From Kitasatospora sp. NA04385 (GTDB taxonomy: Bacteria > Actinomycetota > Actinomycetes > Streptomycetales > Streptomycetaceae), in assembly GCF_013364235.1 (NCBI RefSeq), contig NZ_CP054919.1, positions 206,134 to 270,133 of the forward strand: DNA of 64,000 nt, in the 5' to 3' direction. Position numbers and translations under genes: made by a program. The notes beneath the pieces were generated by a model. The model did no database searches. It was not told the DNA's origin and saw nothing but the letters and a program-made list of their open reading frames with translations. Below are positions 55,369 through 64,000 of the stretch, one piece after another. The number at the start of each line of letters is the position of its first letter. Within the stretch, counting starts at the first letter, position 1.

Positions 55369-55458
55369 CCCCCGGCGCCACCGCCGCTGACCCCCGGCGC
55401 CGCCGGTGCGCGCGGTGGTCGCGCCGCGCGATGGGCACAACTCCTCCAAATCCCGAGA

Positions 55459-55470
55459 TGGTTTAGACCA
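55459..55470. promoter_or_regulatory. DasR-like (dre) operator upstream of the NRPS genes
   Basis: TGGTTTAGACCA differs by one base from the dre core TGGTCTAGACCA bound by the GlcNAc-responsive regulator DasR. It abuts a strong -35 element. In Streptomyces, DasR represses chitin/GlcNAc genes and many secondary-metabolite clusters. Confidence 0.6.
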
Positions 55471-55500
55471 TTGACCTCGCGGTCCGCGCCTCCCTAGCAT
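55471..55500 (+). promoter_or_regulatory. Promoter of the NRPS operon
   Basis: -35 TTGACC (55471-55476) and -10 TAGCAT (55495-55500) with 18-bp spacing, 168 bp upstream of the chosen NRPS start. The 55369-55667 spacer contains no other supported feature. Confidence 0.65.
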
Positions 55501-55667
55501 CTGAGCCGTCACGGCAGCCCCACGAGAGCGCCCTGACCTCACCCCTCATGCTGTCTGGCGCGTTCCGTCAGCCGTCCGCCCACGCACGGCCCGGCGGCGC
55601 CGCGGCCCGGCGGTCCCACCGCCTGCCGCGCGGCGGCACTGCGCACCCACACCGGACCGGAGTCGAC

Positions 55668-58600
55668 TTGACGATCACAGCTGACGGCACCGCCGGTGTC
55701 CCCCACGACGCGGCGGAGCAACTGTCCGTGGGACAGGAACGGCTGTGGTTCCTCGACCAGTTGGAGCCGGGGACGGCCGCCTACAACGTTCCGCTGGTAC
55801 TCCGGCTGACCGGGCGGCTCGACGTCGCCGCCCTCGCGGGGGCGCTGGAGGCGGTGGCCGCCCGGCACGAGGCGCTGCGCAGCCGGTTCCCCGCGGCGGA
55901 CGGCCGGCCGCGGGTGGTGGTGGAGGAACCGGCGCCGGTGCGGCTGGGCCCGGTCGACCTGCGGGAGGCCGGGGAGGACGAGCGGGCGGCGGCCCTCGCG
56001 GCGCTCACCAACCGCGGCTTCGACCTGGCCGCGGGGCCGCTGCTGCGGGCCGACCTGCTGCGGACGGGCGACGAGGAGCACCTGCTGTGCCTGGTGCTGC
56101 ACCACATCGTCGCCGACGGCTGGTCGCTCGGCCTGCTGCGCTCCGAACTCGCCCACCACTACGCGGTCGAACGGGGCGAGGCCCGGCCCGCCCTCCCGGC
56201 CCCGGCCTCGTACCGGGCGCTCGCGGCCGCCGAACGCGCCTGGCTGGACGGCCCCGAGGCGGCCCGGGCCCTGGAGTTCTGGCGCGACCGGCTGGCCGGG
56301 GCACCCGCCCTGGAACTCCCGCTCGACACGCCCCGGGCGGACGGGGACCGGACCGGCGGGGACGGGACCGGCGGAGACCGGACCGGCGGGGACGGGAGCG
56401 CCGGGGACGGGAGCACCGGCGGCTACCGCACGCAGGTGCTGCACGGCCTCGGCCCGCAGCTCGCGGCCTTCGCCCGCGCCCACCGCGTCACCCCGTTCAT
56501 GGTGCTGGCCACCGCCTACCTGGCCCTGCTGCACCGGATCACCGGGCAGGACGACTTCTGCGTCGGGGTGCCGACCGCCGCACGCGACACCCTCGGCAGC
56601 GAGGACGCCATCGGCTACTTCTCCTCCGCCCTGGTGCTCCGGGCCGACTTCTCGACGGCGCCGACCTTCGGCGAGGCCCTGCGCCGCACCCGCTCCGAGT
56701 GGACGGGCGCCCTGACCCACCGGCGGGTGCCCTTCGAGCGGCTGGCCGAGGACCTCCGGCCGGCCCGGGACACCGGGCGCACCCCCGTCTTCCAGACCAT
56801 GCTCACCGTGCACACCCAGGACGGCGGCGCGCTCGGCGCCCAGCCCTTCGCCGACCTCACCTGCGCCGAGGTCGACGGCGGGCACCGCGCCGTCAAGTTC
56901 GAACTGGGGATGGACGTCCGCCCCGACGGGGACGACCTGCACGTCGTCCTGGGCTACCGCGCCGACCTGCTGAGCGGCGCCACGGTCGCCGCGACCGGCC
57001 GCCGGTTCGAGGCCCTGCTGCGCGGCGCGCTGGACCGGCCCGACACGCCCGTGCACCGCCTGCCCCTGCTGGACGCCGCCGACCTCGCCCGGCTGGCCGA
57101 GTCGGGCCGCGGCCCGGACCTCCCGCGGCCTCCGGCGTGCTCCGGCCATCGACCGGGCGGCGGCGGCCCGTCCCGGCGCCACCGCGGTCGTCGGCCCGGA
57201 CGGCTCCCTCACCCGGGGCGAGCTGTCCGCGGCGTCCCGGGCCCTGGCGGCCCGGCTCGCGGCGCACGGCGTCAACCGCGGGGACGTGGTGGCGCTCTGC
57301 CTGCCCCGGGGCCCGGAGGCGGTGACCGCCATGCTGGCGGTCTGGCGCCTGGGCGCCGGCTACCTGCCGCTGGACCCGGCCTACCCGTCCGCCCGGCTGT
57401 CCTTCGTGCTGGCCGACAGCGGGGCCGTCCTGCTGCTCACACCGGACGGCCGCGCGCCGGACGGGGTGGACGTGCGGGTCCCGGTGCTGTCCGCCGCCGC
57501 GAGCGGCCCCGCCCGGGAGCCGTCCGAGGAGCCGTCCGGGCCGCGCCCCGACGACCCGGCGTACCTGATCTACACCTCCGGATCGACCGGCCGCCCCAAG
57601 GGCGTGCTGGTGCCGCACCGGGCGCTGGCCGCCCGCGTCGCCTGGATGGTGGCGGGCTACGGGATCGGCGAGGACGACCGCGTCCTGCAGTACGCCACGC
57701 TCGCCTTCGACACCAGCGCGGAGGAGCTCTTCCCGGCACTCGCCGCCGGGGCCGTCCTGGTGACGGCCCGGCCCGGCGCCGCGCTCCCGGACCAGCTGGC
57801 CGAGCCGTACGCCGCCGGTGTCACCGTGCTGGACCTGCCGACCCCCTACTGGCACCACCTGGTCGCCGACCTGGACGAGACGCCGTGGCCGGAGCGGCTG
57901 CGGCTGCTGGTCCTGGGGGCCGACCAGCTCCGCCCGGACGCGGTCGCCGCCTGGCGGGCCCGGTTCGGGGACCGCGTCCGGGTGGTCAACTCCTACGGCC
58001 CCACCGAGACCACGGTCATCGCGACCACCTGGGAGCTGGGCGCGGCCGACGGGCGGGCGCGCCCGCCGATCGGCCGGCCGATCGGCGGGACCACCGCGGC
58101 CGTCCTGGACCGGTACGGCACCCCGGTGCCGCCCGGCACCCCGGGCGAGCTGGTGCTCGGCGGCGCCGGGCTGACGCACGGTTACCTCGGCCGGTCCGGG
58201 GCCACCGCGCGGTCCTTCGTCCCCGACCCGGACGGCCCGCCGGGCGCCCGCCGCTACCGCACCGGCGACCTGGTCCGGTACCGCGCCGACGGCGCCCTGG
58301 AGTTCCTCGGGCGGATCGACGACCAGCTGAAGGTCCGCGGCTACCGGATCGAGCCCGGCGAGGTCGAGGCGGCCCTGCTGGGGTGCCCGGGCGTGGCGCA
58401 CGCCGCCGTCGCCGCGCACGGCGACGTCCTCGCCGCCTACACCGTCCCGCGGCCGGACCGGCCCCGCCCCGGACGCGCTGCGCGCCGCGCTCGCCGCCGT
58501 GCTGCCGCCGCACGCCGTCCCGCACGCGTTCGTGCCGCTCGACGCGTTGCCGCTCACCCCCAACGGGAAGCTGGACCGCCGGGCGCTGCCCGTCCCGTCC

Positions 58601-58948
58601 CCCGGCGCCGGGACGTCGGCGGCGCACGTGCCGCCGCGCACCGAGGCCGAGGAGCTGGTGGCCGAGGTCTGGCAGGAGGTGCTCGGCGTCGACGGGGTCG
58701 GCGCCCACGACGACTTCTTCGACCTCGGCGGGCACTCGCTGCTCGCCACCCGGGTGATCGCCCGGCTGCGGGCCGCGGTCGACCTCGCCGTCCCGCTCCG
58801 GACGCTGTTCACCCACCGCACCGTGGCGGCCTTCGCCGAGGCCGTCGAGGCCGCGCTCGCCGCCGAGATCGACACCCTCTCCGACGCCGCCGCCGAAGAA
58901 CTCCTGGCCGCCCAGGACGCCGTGGAAGGACCCCGCCCGACCCCATGA
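55668..58948 (+). pseudogene. NRPS module C-A-PCP with two apparent frameshifts
   Basis: The condensation domain (LSVGQERLWFLDQ, catalytic LVLHHIVADGWSLG) is read in one frame to about 57120. The adenylation domain ([62 protein letters not shown]) continues in the next frame from about 57150 to 58450. The carrier domain ([14 protein letters not shown]) is in the third frame to the stop at 58948. Both changes are equivalent to one extra base. The gene may be broken, or the two changes may be sequence errors in GC-rich DNA. The C domain carries a Gly/Asp/Thr-rich repeat insert (about residues 224-252). The TTG at 55668 with GGAG 5 bp upstream is a tentative start. A-domain substrate not predicted. 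Confidence 0.75.
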
Positions 58949-61900
58949 GCACCGCCGACAGAACCACCACGGCCGAGCCTTCCCCGGCCGCCGCGCCCGC
59001 TCCCGTCCCGGCCCCAGCCGCCGTCCCCTCCCCGGCCGCCGCGCTCTCCGACCCCAAGCGGGAGCTGCTGCGCCGCCGGCTGGCCGCCCGGAACCGGACC
59101 CGGACGGCCGCGGTGCCCCGGCGGGAGCCCGGAACGCCCGTGCCGCTCTCCTTCGCCCAGGAACGCCTGTGGTTCATGGAGCAGTTCGCCCCCGGCACCA
59201 GCGCGTACAACATCCCGGTCGTCCGGCGGCTGCGCGGCCCGCTCGACGCCGAGCTGCTGCGGGCCGCGGTGGACACCAGCGTCGCCCGGCACGAGACGCT
59301 GCGCTCCCGCTACCCGGCGACCGAGGACGGGCGCCCGCTGCTGGTCGTCGACCCGCCCGCCCCGACGCCGGTGCCCGTGGTCGCGGCCGCCGACGAGCGC
59401 GCCGCCGAACGCCTGGTGGACGAGGCCGCCGCCGTCCCCTTCGACCTGGAGGCCGGCCCGCTGCTGCGGGTGCTGCTGGTCCGGCTGGCGGCGGACGACC
59501 ACGTCCTGCTGCTCGTCGTCCACCACAGCGTCGGCGACGGCTGGTCGAGCGAGGTGCTGCTCGGCGAGGTGCTGCTCGGGTACGCCGCCCGGGCGGCCGG
59601 CGCGCCCGATCCGCTGCCCGAACTGCCGGTGCAGTACGGCGACTTCGCCCTGTGGCAGCGCGAGCGGCTGAGCGGCGACCGGCTCGCCGCGGAACTCGCC
59701 CACTGGCGGCGCGAACTCGCCGGTGTCGAGCCGCTGCAGCTGGCCTTCTCCCGGCCCCGGCCCCCGCAGCAGACCTTCGAGGGCGCGGGCTACGGCTTCG
59801 CGGTGGACCGGCCGCTGCTCGACCGGCTGTCCGCGCTGGCCGACCGGCACGGCGCCACCCCGTACATGGTGCTGCTCGCCGCGTTCCAGCTCCTGCTGGC
59901 CCGCTACAGCGGCCAGCGCGACTTCGCGGTCGGCTCGCCGGTGGCCGGCCGCCCGGAACCCGAACTGGAGCCGCTCGTCGGCATGTTCGTCAACGTGCTG
60001 GCGCTGCCCGCCCGGCTGGGGGGCGACCCGACCTTCGGCGAACTGGTCGACCGCACCCGCGAGACCTGCCTGGAGGCGTACGCGCACCAGGAGCTGCCGT
60101 TCGCCCACCTGGTCAGCGAGCTCAACGTGGCCCGGGACGCCTCCCGGCCGCCGGTCTTCCAGGCCGTGCTGGCCGTCCAGAACTACGCCACCCAGCGCTC
60201 CGCGGCCGTGGAACTGCCCTTCGAGGTCGAGCCGTTCGGGGTCCGGGCCAGCGGCACCCGGTTCGACCTGGAGCTGTTCCTCCAGGAGTGGCCGGACGGC
60301 CTGCGGGGCTCGTTCAACTACAACACCGACCTGTTCGCCGAGCCGGACGTCGCGGTCCTGGCCGGCCACTTCGACCGGCTGCTGCGGGCCGTCGCCGCCC
60401 ACCCCGACACCCGCCTGTCCGCGCTCGACACCCTCACCCCGGCCGAACTCGCCTTCGAGACCGAGCGCTTCAACGACACCGCGGTCGACCGCCCCGCCAC
60501 CACGCTGACCGCCCTGGTCGCCGAGCAGACCGCCCGGACGCCGGACGCCGTGGCCGTCGCCGTCGAGGGGCGCCCCGCGCTCACCTACCGCGAACTCGAC
60601 GCCCTGGCCGGGCGGATCGCCGCCCGGCTCGCCGCCGAGGGCGTCGGCCCCGGCAGCCTGGTCGCGGTGAGCGCCGAGCGCTCGCCGGAGCTCGTCGCCG
60701 CGCTGCTCGGCGTGCTGCGCTCCGGCGCCGCCTACGCGCCGGTCGAACCGGACCACCCGGCGGAGCGCCGCGCCCTGCTGCTCGCGGACAGCGGCGCCAC
60801 CGTCCTGCTCACCCAGCGGGGCCTGCCGACGCCGGTCGGCTGCACCGCCCGGGTGCTGCTGCTCGACGACCCGGCGGAGTGGCCGCGGGCCCGTAGCCTG
60901 CCCGCCGGGCCGCGGCCGGACGACACCGCGTACCTGATCTACACCTCCGGCTCCACCGGCACCCCCAAGGGCGTGCCCAACACCCACCGGGCCATCGCCA
61001 ACCGCGTCCGGTGGATGCAGGACGCCTACCGCCTGGGCCCCGACGACGCCGTCCTGCAGAAGACCCCGACCGGCTTCGACGTCTCCGTCTGGGAGTTCTT
61101 CTGGCCGCTGACCGCCGGGGCCCGGATCGTGCTGGCCCGGCCGGGCGGGCAGAAGGACAGCGGCTACCTCCGCGACCTCGTCGTCTCCGCCGGCGTCACC
61201 GTCGCCCACTTCGTCCCCGCGATGCTCACCGCGTTCCTCGCCGAGGAGGGCGTCGAGCGCTGCACCACGCTGCGCCGGGTGGTGTGCAGCGGCGAGGCGC
61301 TGCCGCCCGACGCCGCCCGCGAGCTGACCTCCCGGCTGCCCGGGCTGGCACTGGCCAACCTGTACGGGCCGACCGAGGCCGCCGTCGACGTCTCCGCCTG
61401 GGAGTGCACGGGGCCGCTGGAGAGCGTGCCGATCGGCCTCCCGATCCACAACACCCGGCTGTACGTGCTCGACGAGCGGCTGCGCCCGGTGCCGCCCGGC
61501 GCCCCCGGGGAGCTGCACATCGGCGGCACCGCCGTCGCCCTCGGCTACCACCGGCGCCCCGGGCTCACCGCCGCCCGGTTCGTCCCCGACCCGTGGGGGC
61601 CGCCCGGCTCCCGCCTCTACCGGACCGGGGACCTGGCCCGCCGCCGCGCCGACGGCACCCTCGAACACCTCGGGCGGATCGACCAGCAGGTCAAGCTCCG
61701 CGGCATGCGGATCGAGCCCGGCGAGACCGAGGCCGCGCTCCGCGCCCAGCCGGGCGTCGCCGACGCCGCCGTCGTGCTGCGCGAGGACCGCCCCGGCGAC
61801 CAGCGGCTGGTCGGCTACCTGGTGGTCGCCGACGGCGCCGAGGAGCCCGACCACGCGGCGCTGCGGACGGCGCTGCGGCGCAGCCTGCCCGACCACCAGG

Positions 61901-64000
61901 TGCCGACGGCCTTCACCGCCGTGCCCGCCCTGCCGCTCACCCCCAACGGGAAGCTGGACCGGCGCGCCCTGCCGGTGCCGCGGGTCCACCGCCCGGCCGG
62001 GGCCGCCGAACCCGCGACCCCGGCCGAGCGGGTGCTCGCCGAGATCTGGGCGGAGGTCCTCGGCCTGCCCTCGGTCGGCGCCGACGAGAGCTTCTTCGAC
62101 CTCGGCGGCCACTCGCTGCTGGCCACCCAGGTGGTCGCCCGGGCCCGCAGGCGGCTGGCCGCGGTGGAGGCCCGGCCGATCAGCGTGATGGACCTGTTCA
62201 CCCACCGGACCGTCCGCGAGCTGGCGGCCGTCGCGGACCGGACCGACGGCGAGCGCGCCCCGCGCGGCCTGCTGCACCGGCTCACCCGGGCGGTGCCGGC
62301 CGAGCGGCGCCGGCTGACCCTGGTCTGCGTCCCGTACGGCGGCGGCAGCGCCGTCGTCTACCAGCCCGTCGCCGACGCGCTGCCCGCCGACACCGAGCTG
62401 TGGGCGGTGGCCGTCCCCGGCCACGACCTCGGCGTGACCGAGGAGCACCTGGCCTTCGACGAGCTGGCGGCCAGGATCGCCGCCGAGGTCCGGGAGCGGG
62501 TCGAGGGCCCGCTCGTCGTGTACGGCCACTGCGCGGTCGGCACGGCGCTCGCCGTCTGCGTGGCCCGCGAGCTGGAGGCGTCCGGCCGGGAGCTGGAGGG
62601 CGTCTACGCCGGCGCCCAGTTCCCGTTCGCCCGGCCGCGCAGCCGGGTGCTCTCCGCGCTCGGCAAGATCGCCTCGCTCGAACCGCTGGTCGGCGACCGC
62701 ACGTACGCCAACTGGCTGACCGGCATGGGCGTGGACACCTCCGAACTGGACGAGGAGCAGGTCCGGTTCGTGGTGGGCAACATGCGCCGGGACACCAGGG
62801 CGGCCGAGGACTGGTTCACCCGGGCCATCGCGGAGGTCGCCGACGGCGCGCCCCGGCTGCGGGCGCCGCTGGTCTCCCTGGTCGGCGACCGCGACCCGGC
62901 GGCCGACTTCTACCAGGAGCGCTACCGCGAGTGGCTGCTGCTGGCCGAGCGCTCGGCCGTGGCCGTGCTCGACGAGGGCGGGCACTTCTTCATCACCTAC
63001 CGCGCGGCCGAGGTCGCCGCCGCCGTCACCAGCGTGCACCGCGCCGTCGTCGCCGGGACGACCGGCGCGCTGCCCGCGCCCGGCCCCGAGAACTCCTGGT
63101 GGTTCCACGCCGAGACCGGGCCCGCCGCCGGGACGACCACCGGGACGACCGCCGAGACGACCGAGACCGCCGAGACCGCCGAGACCGCCGCCGGACCCGC
63201 CACCCCGGCCGACGACGGGCCGCAGCCCAGCATGCGGCGCTTCCTGCTGGTGGCCGGCGGCCAGCTGGTGTCCATCACCGGTTCGGCGCTCACCGAGTTC
63301 GCCCTGCCGATCTGGATCCTGCTGCAGACCGGTTCGATGACCCGCTACGCCCTGTACGCGGTGGTCGCGATGCTCCCGGGCATCCTGGTCGGCCCGCTGG
63401 CCGGGGCGGTCGTCGACCGGCTGGACCGCCGCGCGGTGATGCTCGGCGGCGACCTGACCGCCGCCGCCACCCAGGCCGCACTGCTGGGGCTGCTGCTGGC
63501 CGGCCGGCTGCAGTCCTGGGAGGTGTACGCGCTGCTCGGCGTGCTCTCCGTCGCCCTGACCTTCCAACGGCTCGCCTACGCCTCCGCCGTGCCGCAGCTC
63601 GTCCCCAAGCAGTACCTGGGGCACGCCAACGGCATCGTCCAACTCGCCTTCGGGACGGCGCAGTTCGTCGTTCCGCTGGCCGCGGTGGCGCTGCTCGCCG
63701 CGATCGGGCTGCGGGGCATCCTGGTGATCGACGTGGTCAGCTACGCGCTCGCCGTCGGCGTGCTGCTCGCAGTGCGCTTCCCGCGCACGCTGCCCTGGAC
63801 CAGGCGGGAGTCGCTGGTCGCCGAGATCCGCAACGGCTTCGCCCACACCTGGCGCCACCGGGGCTTCCGGGCGATGCTGCTGTGGTTCGCCGGGCTGAAC
63901 GTCTTCCTGTCGCCGCTGTTCCTGCTCACCACCCCGCTGGTGCTCGCCTTCGCCGACCTCGGGGCGGCCGCCCGGGTCGCGGTCGCGGGCGGCGCCGGGG
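58945..64000 (+). CDS. NRPS C-A-PCP-TE fused to an MFS transporter (3' end outside window)
   Basis: One open frame from ATG 58945 (overlapping the previous stop, ATGA) to the window edge, 1685 residues seen. C domain ~68-500 ([25 protein letters not shown]). A domain ~520-1010 ([47 protein letters not shown]) has pocket residues like the serine-specific EntF domain. The PCP Ser lies near 1056 ([12 protein letters not shown]). Thioesterase ~1119-1366 carries GHCAVG, with Cys (residue 1196) where Ser is usual; the likely Asp lies in GDRDP and His in EGGHFF. After a Thr/Glu-rich linker (~1385-1420), [19 protein letters not shown] begins an MFS exporter-like domain (from ~1430). This suggests assembly, release and export by one protein. 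Confidence 0.88.
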   Translation, partial: MSTADRTTTAEPSPAAAPAPVPAPAAVPSPAAALSDPKRELLRRRLAARNRTRTAAVPRREPGTPVPLSFAQERLWFMEQFAPGTSAYNIPVVRRLRGPLDAELLRAAVDTSVARHETLRSRYPATEDGRPLLVVDPPAPTPVPVVAAADERAAERLVDEAAAVPFDLEAGPLLRVLLVRLAADDHVLLLVVHHSVGDGWSSEVLLGEVLLGYAARAAGAPDPLPELPVQYGDFALWQRERLSGDRLAAELAHWRRELAGVEPLQLAFSRPRPPQQTFEGAGYGFAVDRPLLDRLSALADRHGATPYMVLLAAFQLLLARYSGQRDFAVGSPVAGRPEPELEPLVGMFVNVLALPARLGGDPTFGELVDRTRETCLEAYAHQELPFAHLVSELNVARDASRPPVFQAVLAVQNYATQRSAAVELPFEVEPFGVRASGTRFDLELFLQEWPDGLRGSFNYNTDLFAEPDVAVLAGHFDRLLRAVAAHPDTRLSALDTLTPAELAFETERFNDTAVDRPATTLTALVAEQTARTPDAVAVAVEGRPALTYRELDALAGRIAARLAAEGVGPGSLVAVSAERSPELVAALLGVLRSGAAYAPVEPDHPAERRALLLADSGATVLLTQRGLPTPVGCTARVLLLDDPAEWPRARSLPAGPRPDDTAYLIYTSGSTGTPKGVPNTHRAIANRVRWMQDAYRLGPDDAVLQKTPTGFDVSVWEFFWPLTAGARIVLARPGGQKDSGYLRDLVVSAGVTVAHFVPAMLTAFLAEEGVERCTTLRRVVCSGEALPPDAARELTSRLPGLALANLYGPTEAAVDVSAWECTGPLESVPIGLPIHNTRLYVLDERLRPVPPGAPGELHIGGTAVALGYHRRPGLTAARFVPDPWGPPGSRLYRTGDLARRRADGTLEHLGRIDQQVKLRGMRIEPGETEAALRAQPGVADAAVVLREDRPGDQRLVGYLVVADGAEEPDHAALRTALRRSLPDHQVPTAFTAVPALPLTPNGKLDRRALPVPRVHRPAGAAEPATPAERVLAEIWAEVLGLPSVGADESFFDLGGHSLLATQVVARARRRLAAVEARPISVMDLFTHRTVRELAAVADRTDGERAPRGLLHRLTRAVPAERRRLTLVCVPYGGGSAVVYQPVADALPADTELWAVAVPGHDLGVTEEHLAFDELAARIAAEVRERVEGPLVVYGHCAVGTALAVCVARELEASGRELEGVYAGAQFPFARPRSRVLSALGKIASLEPLVGDRTYANWLTGMGVDTSELDEEQVRFVVGNMRRDTRAAEDWFTRAIAEVADGAPRLRAPLVSLVGDRDPAADFYQERYREWLLLAERSAVAVLDEGGHFFITYRAAEVAAAVTSVHRAVVAGTTGALPAPGPENSWWFHAETGPAAGTTTGTTAETTETAETAETAAGPATPADDGPQPSMRRFLLVAGGQLVSITGSALTEFALPIWILLQTGSMTRYALYAVVAMLPGILVGPLAGAVVDRLDRRAVMLGGDLTAAATQAALLGLLLAGRLQSWEVYALLGVLSVALTFQRLAYASAVPQLVPKQYLGHANGIVQLAFGTAQFVVPLAAVALLAAIGLRGILVIDVVSYALAVGVLLAVRFPRTLPWTRRESLVAEIRNGFAHTWRHRGFRAMLLWFAGLNVFLSPLFLLTTPLVLAFADLGAAARVAVAGGAG

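Noticed and set aside
55548..55667. Earlier ATG start of the first NRPS gene
   Set aside because: No ribosome site and an Arg/Pro/His-rich leader unlike the start of a C domain; the TTG at 55668 is better placed.
56893..63858. 2321-codon minus-strand frame opposite the NRPS genes
   Set aside because: Composition is Gly/Arg/Val low complexity, and the + strand frames carry clear NRPS motifs throughout.

Overview
The window is very GC-rich actinobacterial DNA with strong third-position G/C bias, many GTG starts, 4-base ATGA/GTGA gene overlaps, Tat-type secreted glycosidases with ricin-type lectin modules, FadR/GntR regulators and DUF3618/DUF4235/DUF6193/Trypco1 genes. This fits Streptomyces, Kitasatospora or a close relative, probably an accessory or chromosome-arm region. 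I saw no rRNA, tRNA, CRISPR array or insertion sequence.

Region 1 (1-28.7 kb) is a glycan-harvesting and sugar-acid catabolism island. It has secreted hydrolases: a lectin-tailed partial gene, a GH59 galactocerebrosidase, a GH20 hexosaminidase, a GH95 alpha-L-fucosidase and a GH2 beta-galactosidase. Interleaved are catabolic operons. One holds an SDR, a FadR-type regulator, D-galactonate dehydratase (dgoD) and an aldose epimerase-like gene. A second holds a KDPG-type aldolase, a PfkB kinase and an SMP-30 lactonase. A third holds an IlvD/Edd-type sugar-acid dehydratase, a DHDPS-family enzyme, an SDR and a three-gene sugar ABC importer. Three FadR-type regulators are encoded. A 13-bp site (CTTAGCWGCYAGG and one variant) recurs before the GH2 gene, before the aldolase operon, and twice between the third regulator and the dehydratase operon. 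It ties these units into one apparent regulon.

Region 2 (28.7-35.9 kb) is a zinc-starvation island: a broken zur-like remnant, a Zur-box-preceded methyltransferase with a degenerate adenylation-like N-terminus, an operon of zinc-free ribosomal protein paralogues (L28, S14, a truncated S18, L32) with a CobW-type protein, and a znuACB-type importer. Three Zur-like boxes lie between the ribosomal operon and the importer.

Region 3 (36-55.4 kb) is mixed. It has a GAF-SpoIIE phosphatase, a DUF1345 membrane protein, an enolase with a 34-bp duplicated 3' end, and a pyrophosphatase. A Nudix-rich stretch follows (single Nudix, triple Nudix, another Nudix, and a methyltransferase-Nudix-PCMT fusion) with a TmrB-like ATPase, an APH-like kinase, GNAT and PAP2 proteins. 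Several broken genes sit here: an internally deleted ABC exporter, a PCMT tail and a truncated trypsin-like protease beside Trypco1. A MerR/amidohydrolase pair and a BenE transporter close it.

Region 4 (55.4-64 kb) begins an NRPS locus behind a DasR-like operator and a strong promoter. Its first C-A-PCP module carries two apparent frameshifts. The second gene, open at the window edge, reads in one frame through C-A(serine-like)-PCP-TE-MFS. Its thioesterase has Cys in place of the usual nucleophilic Ser.
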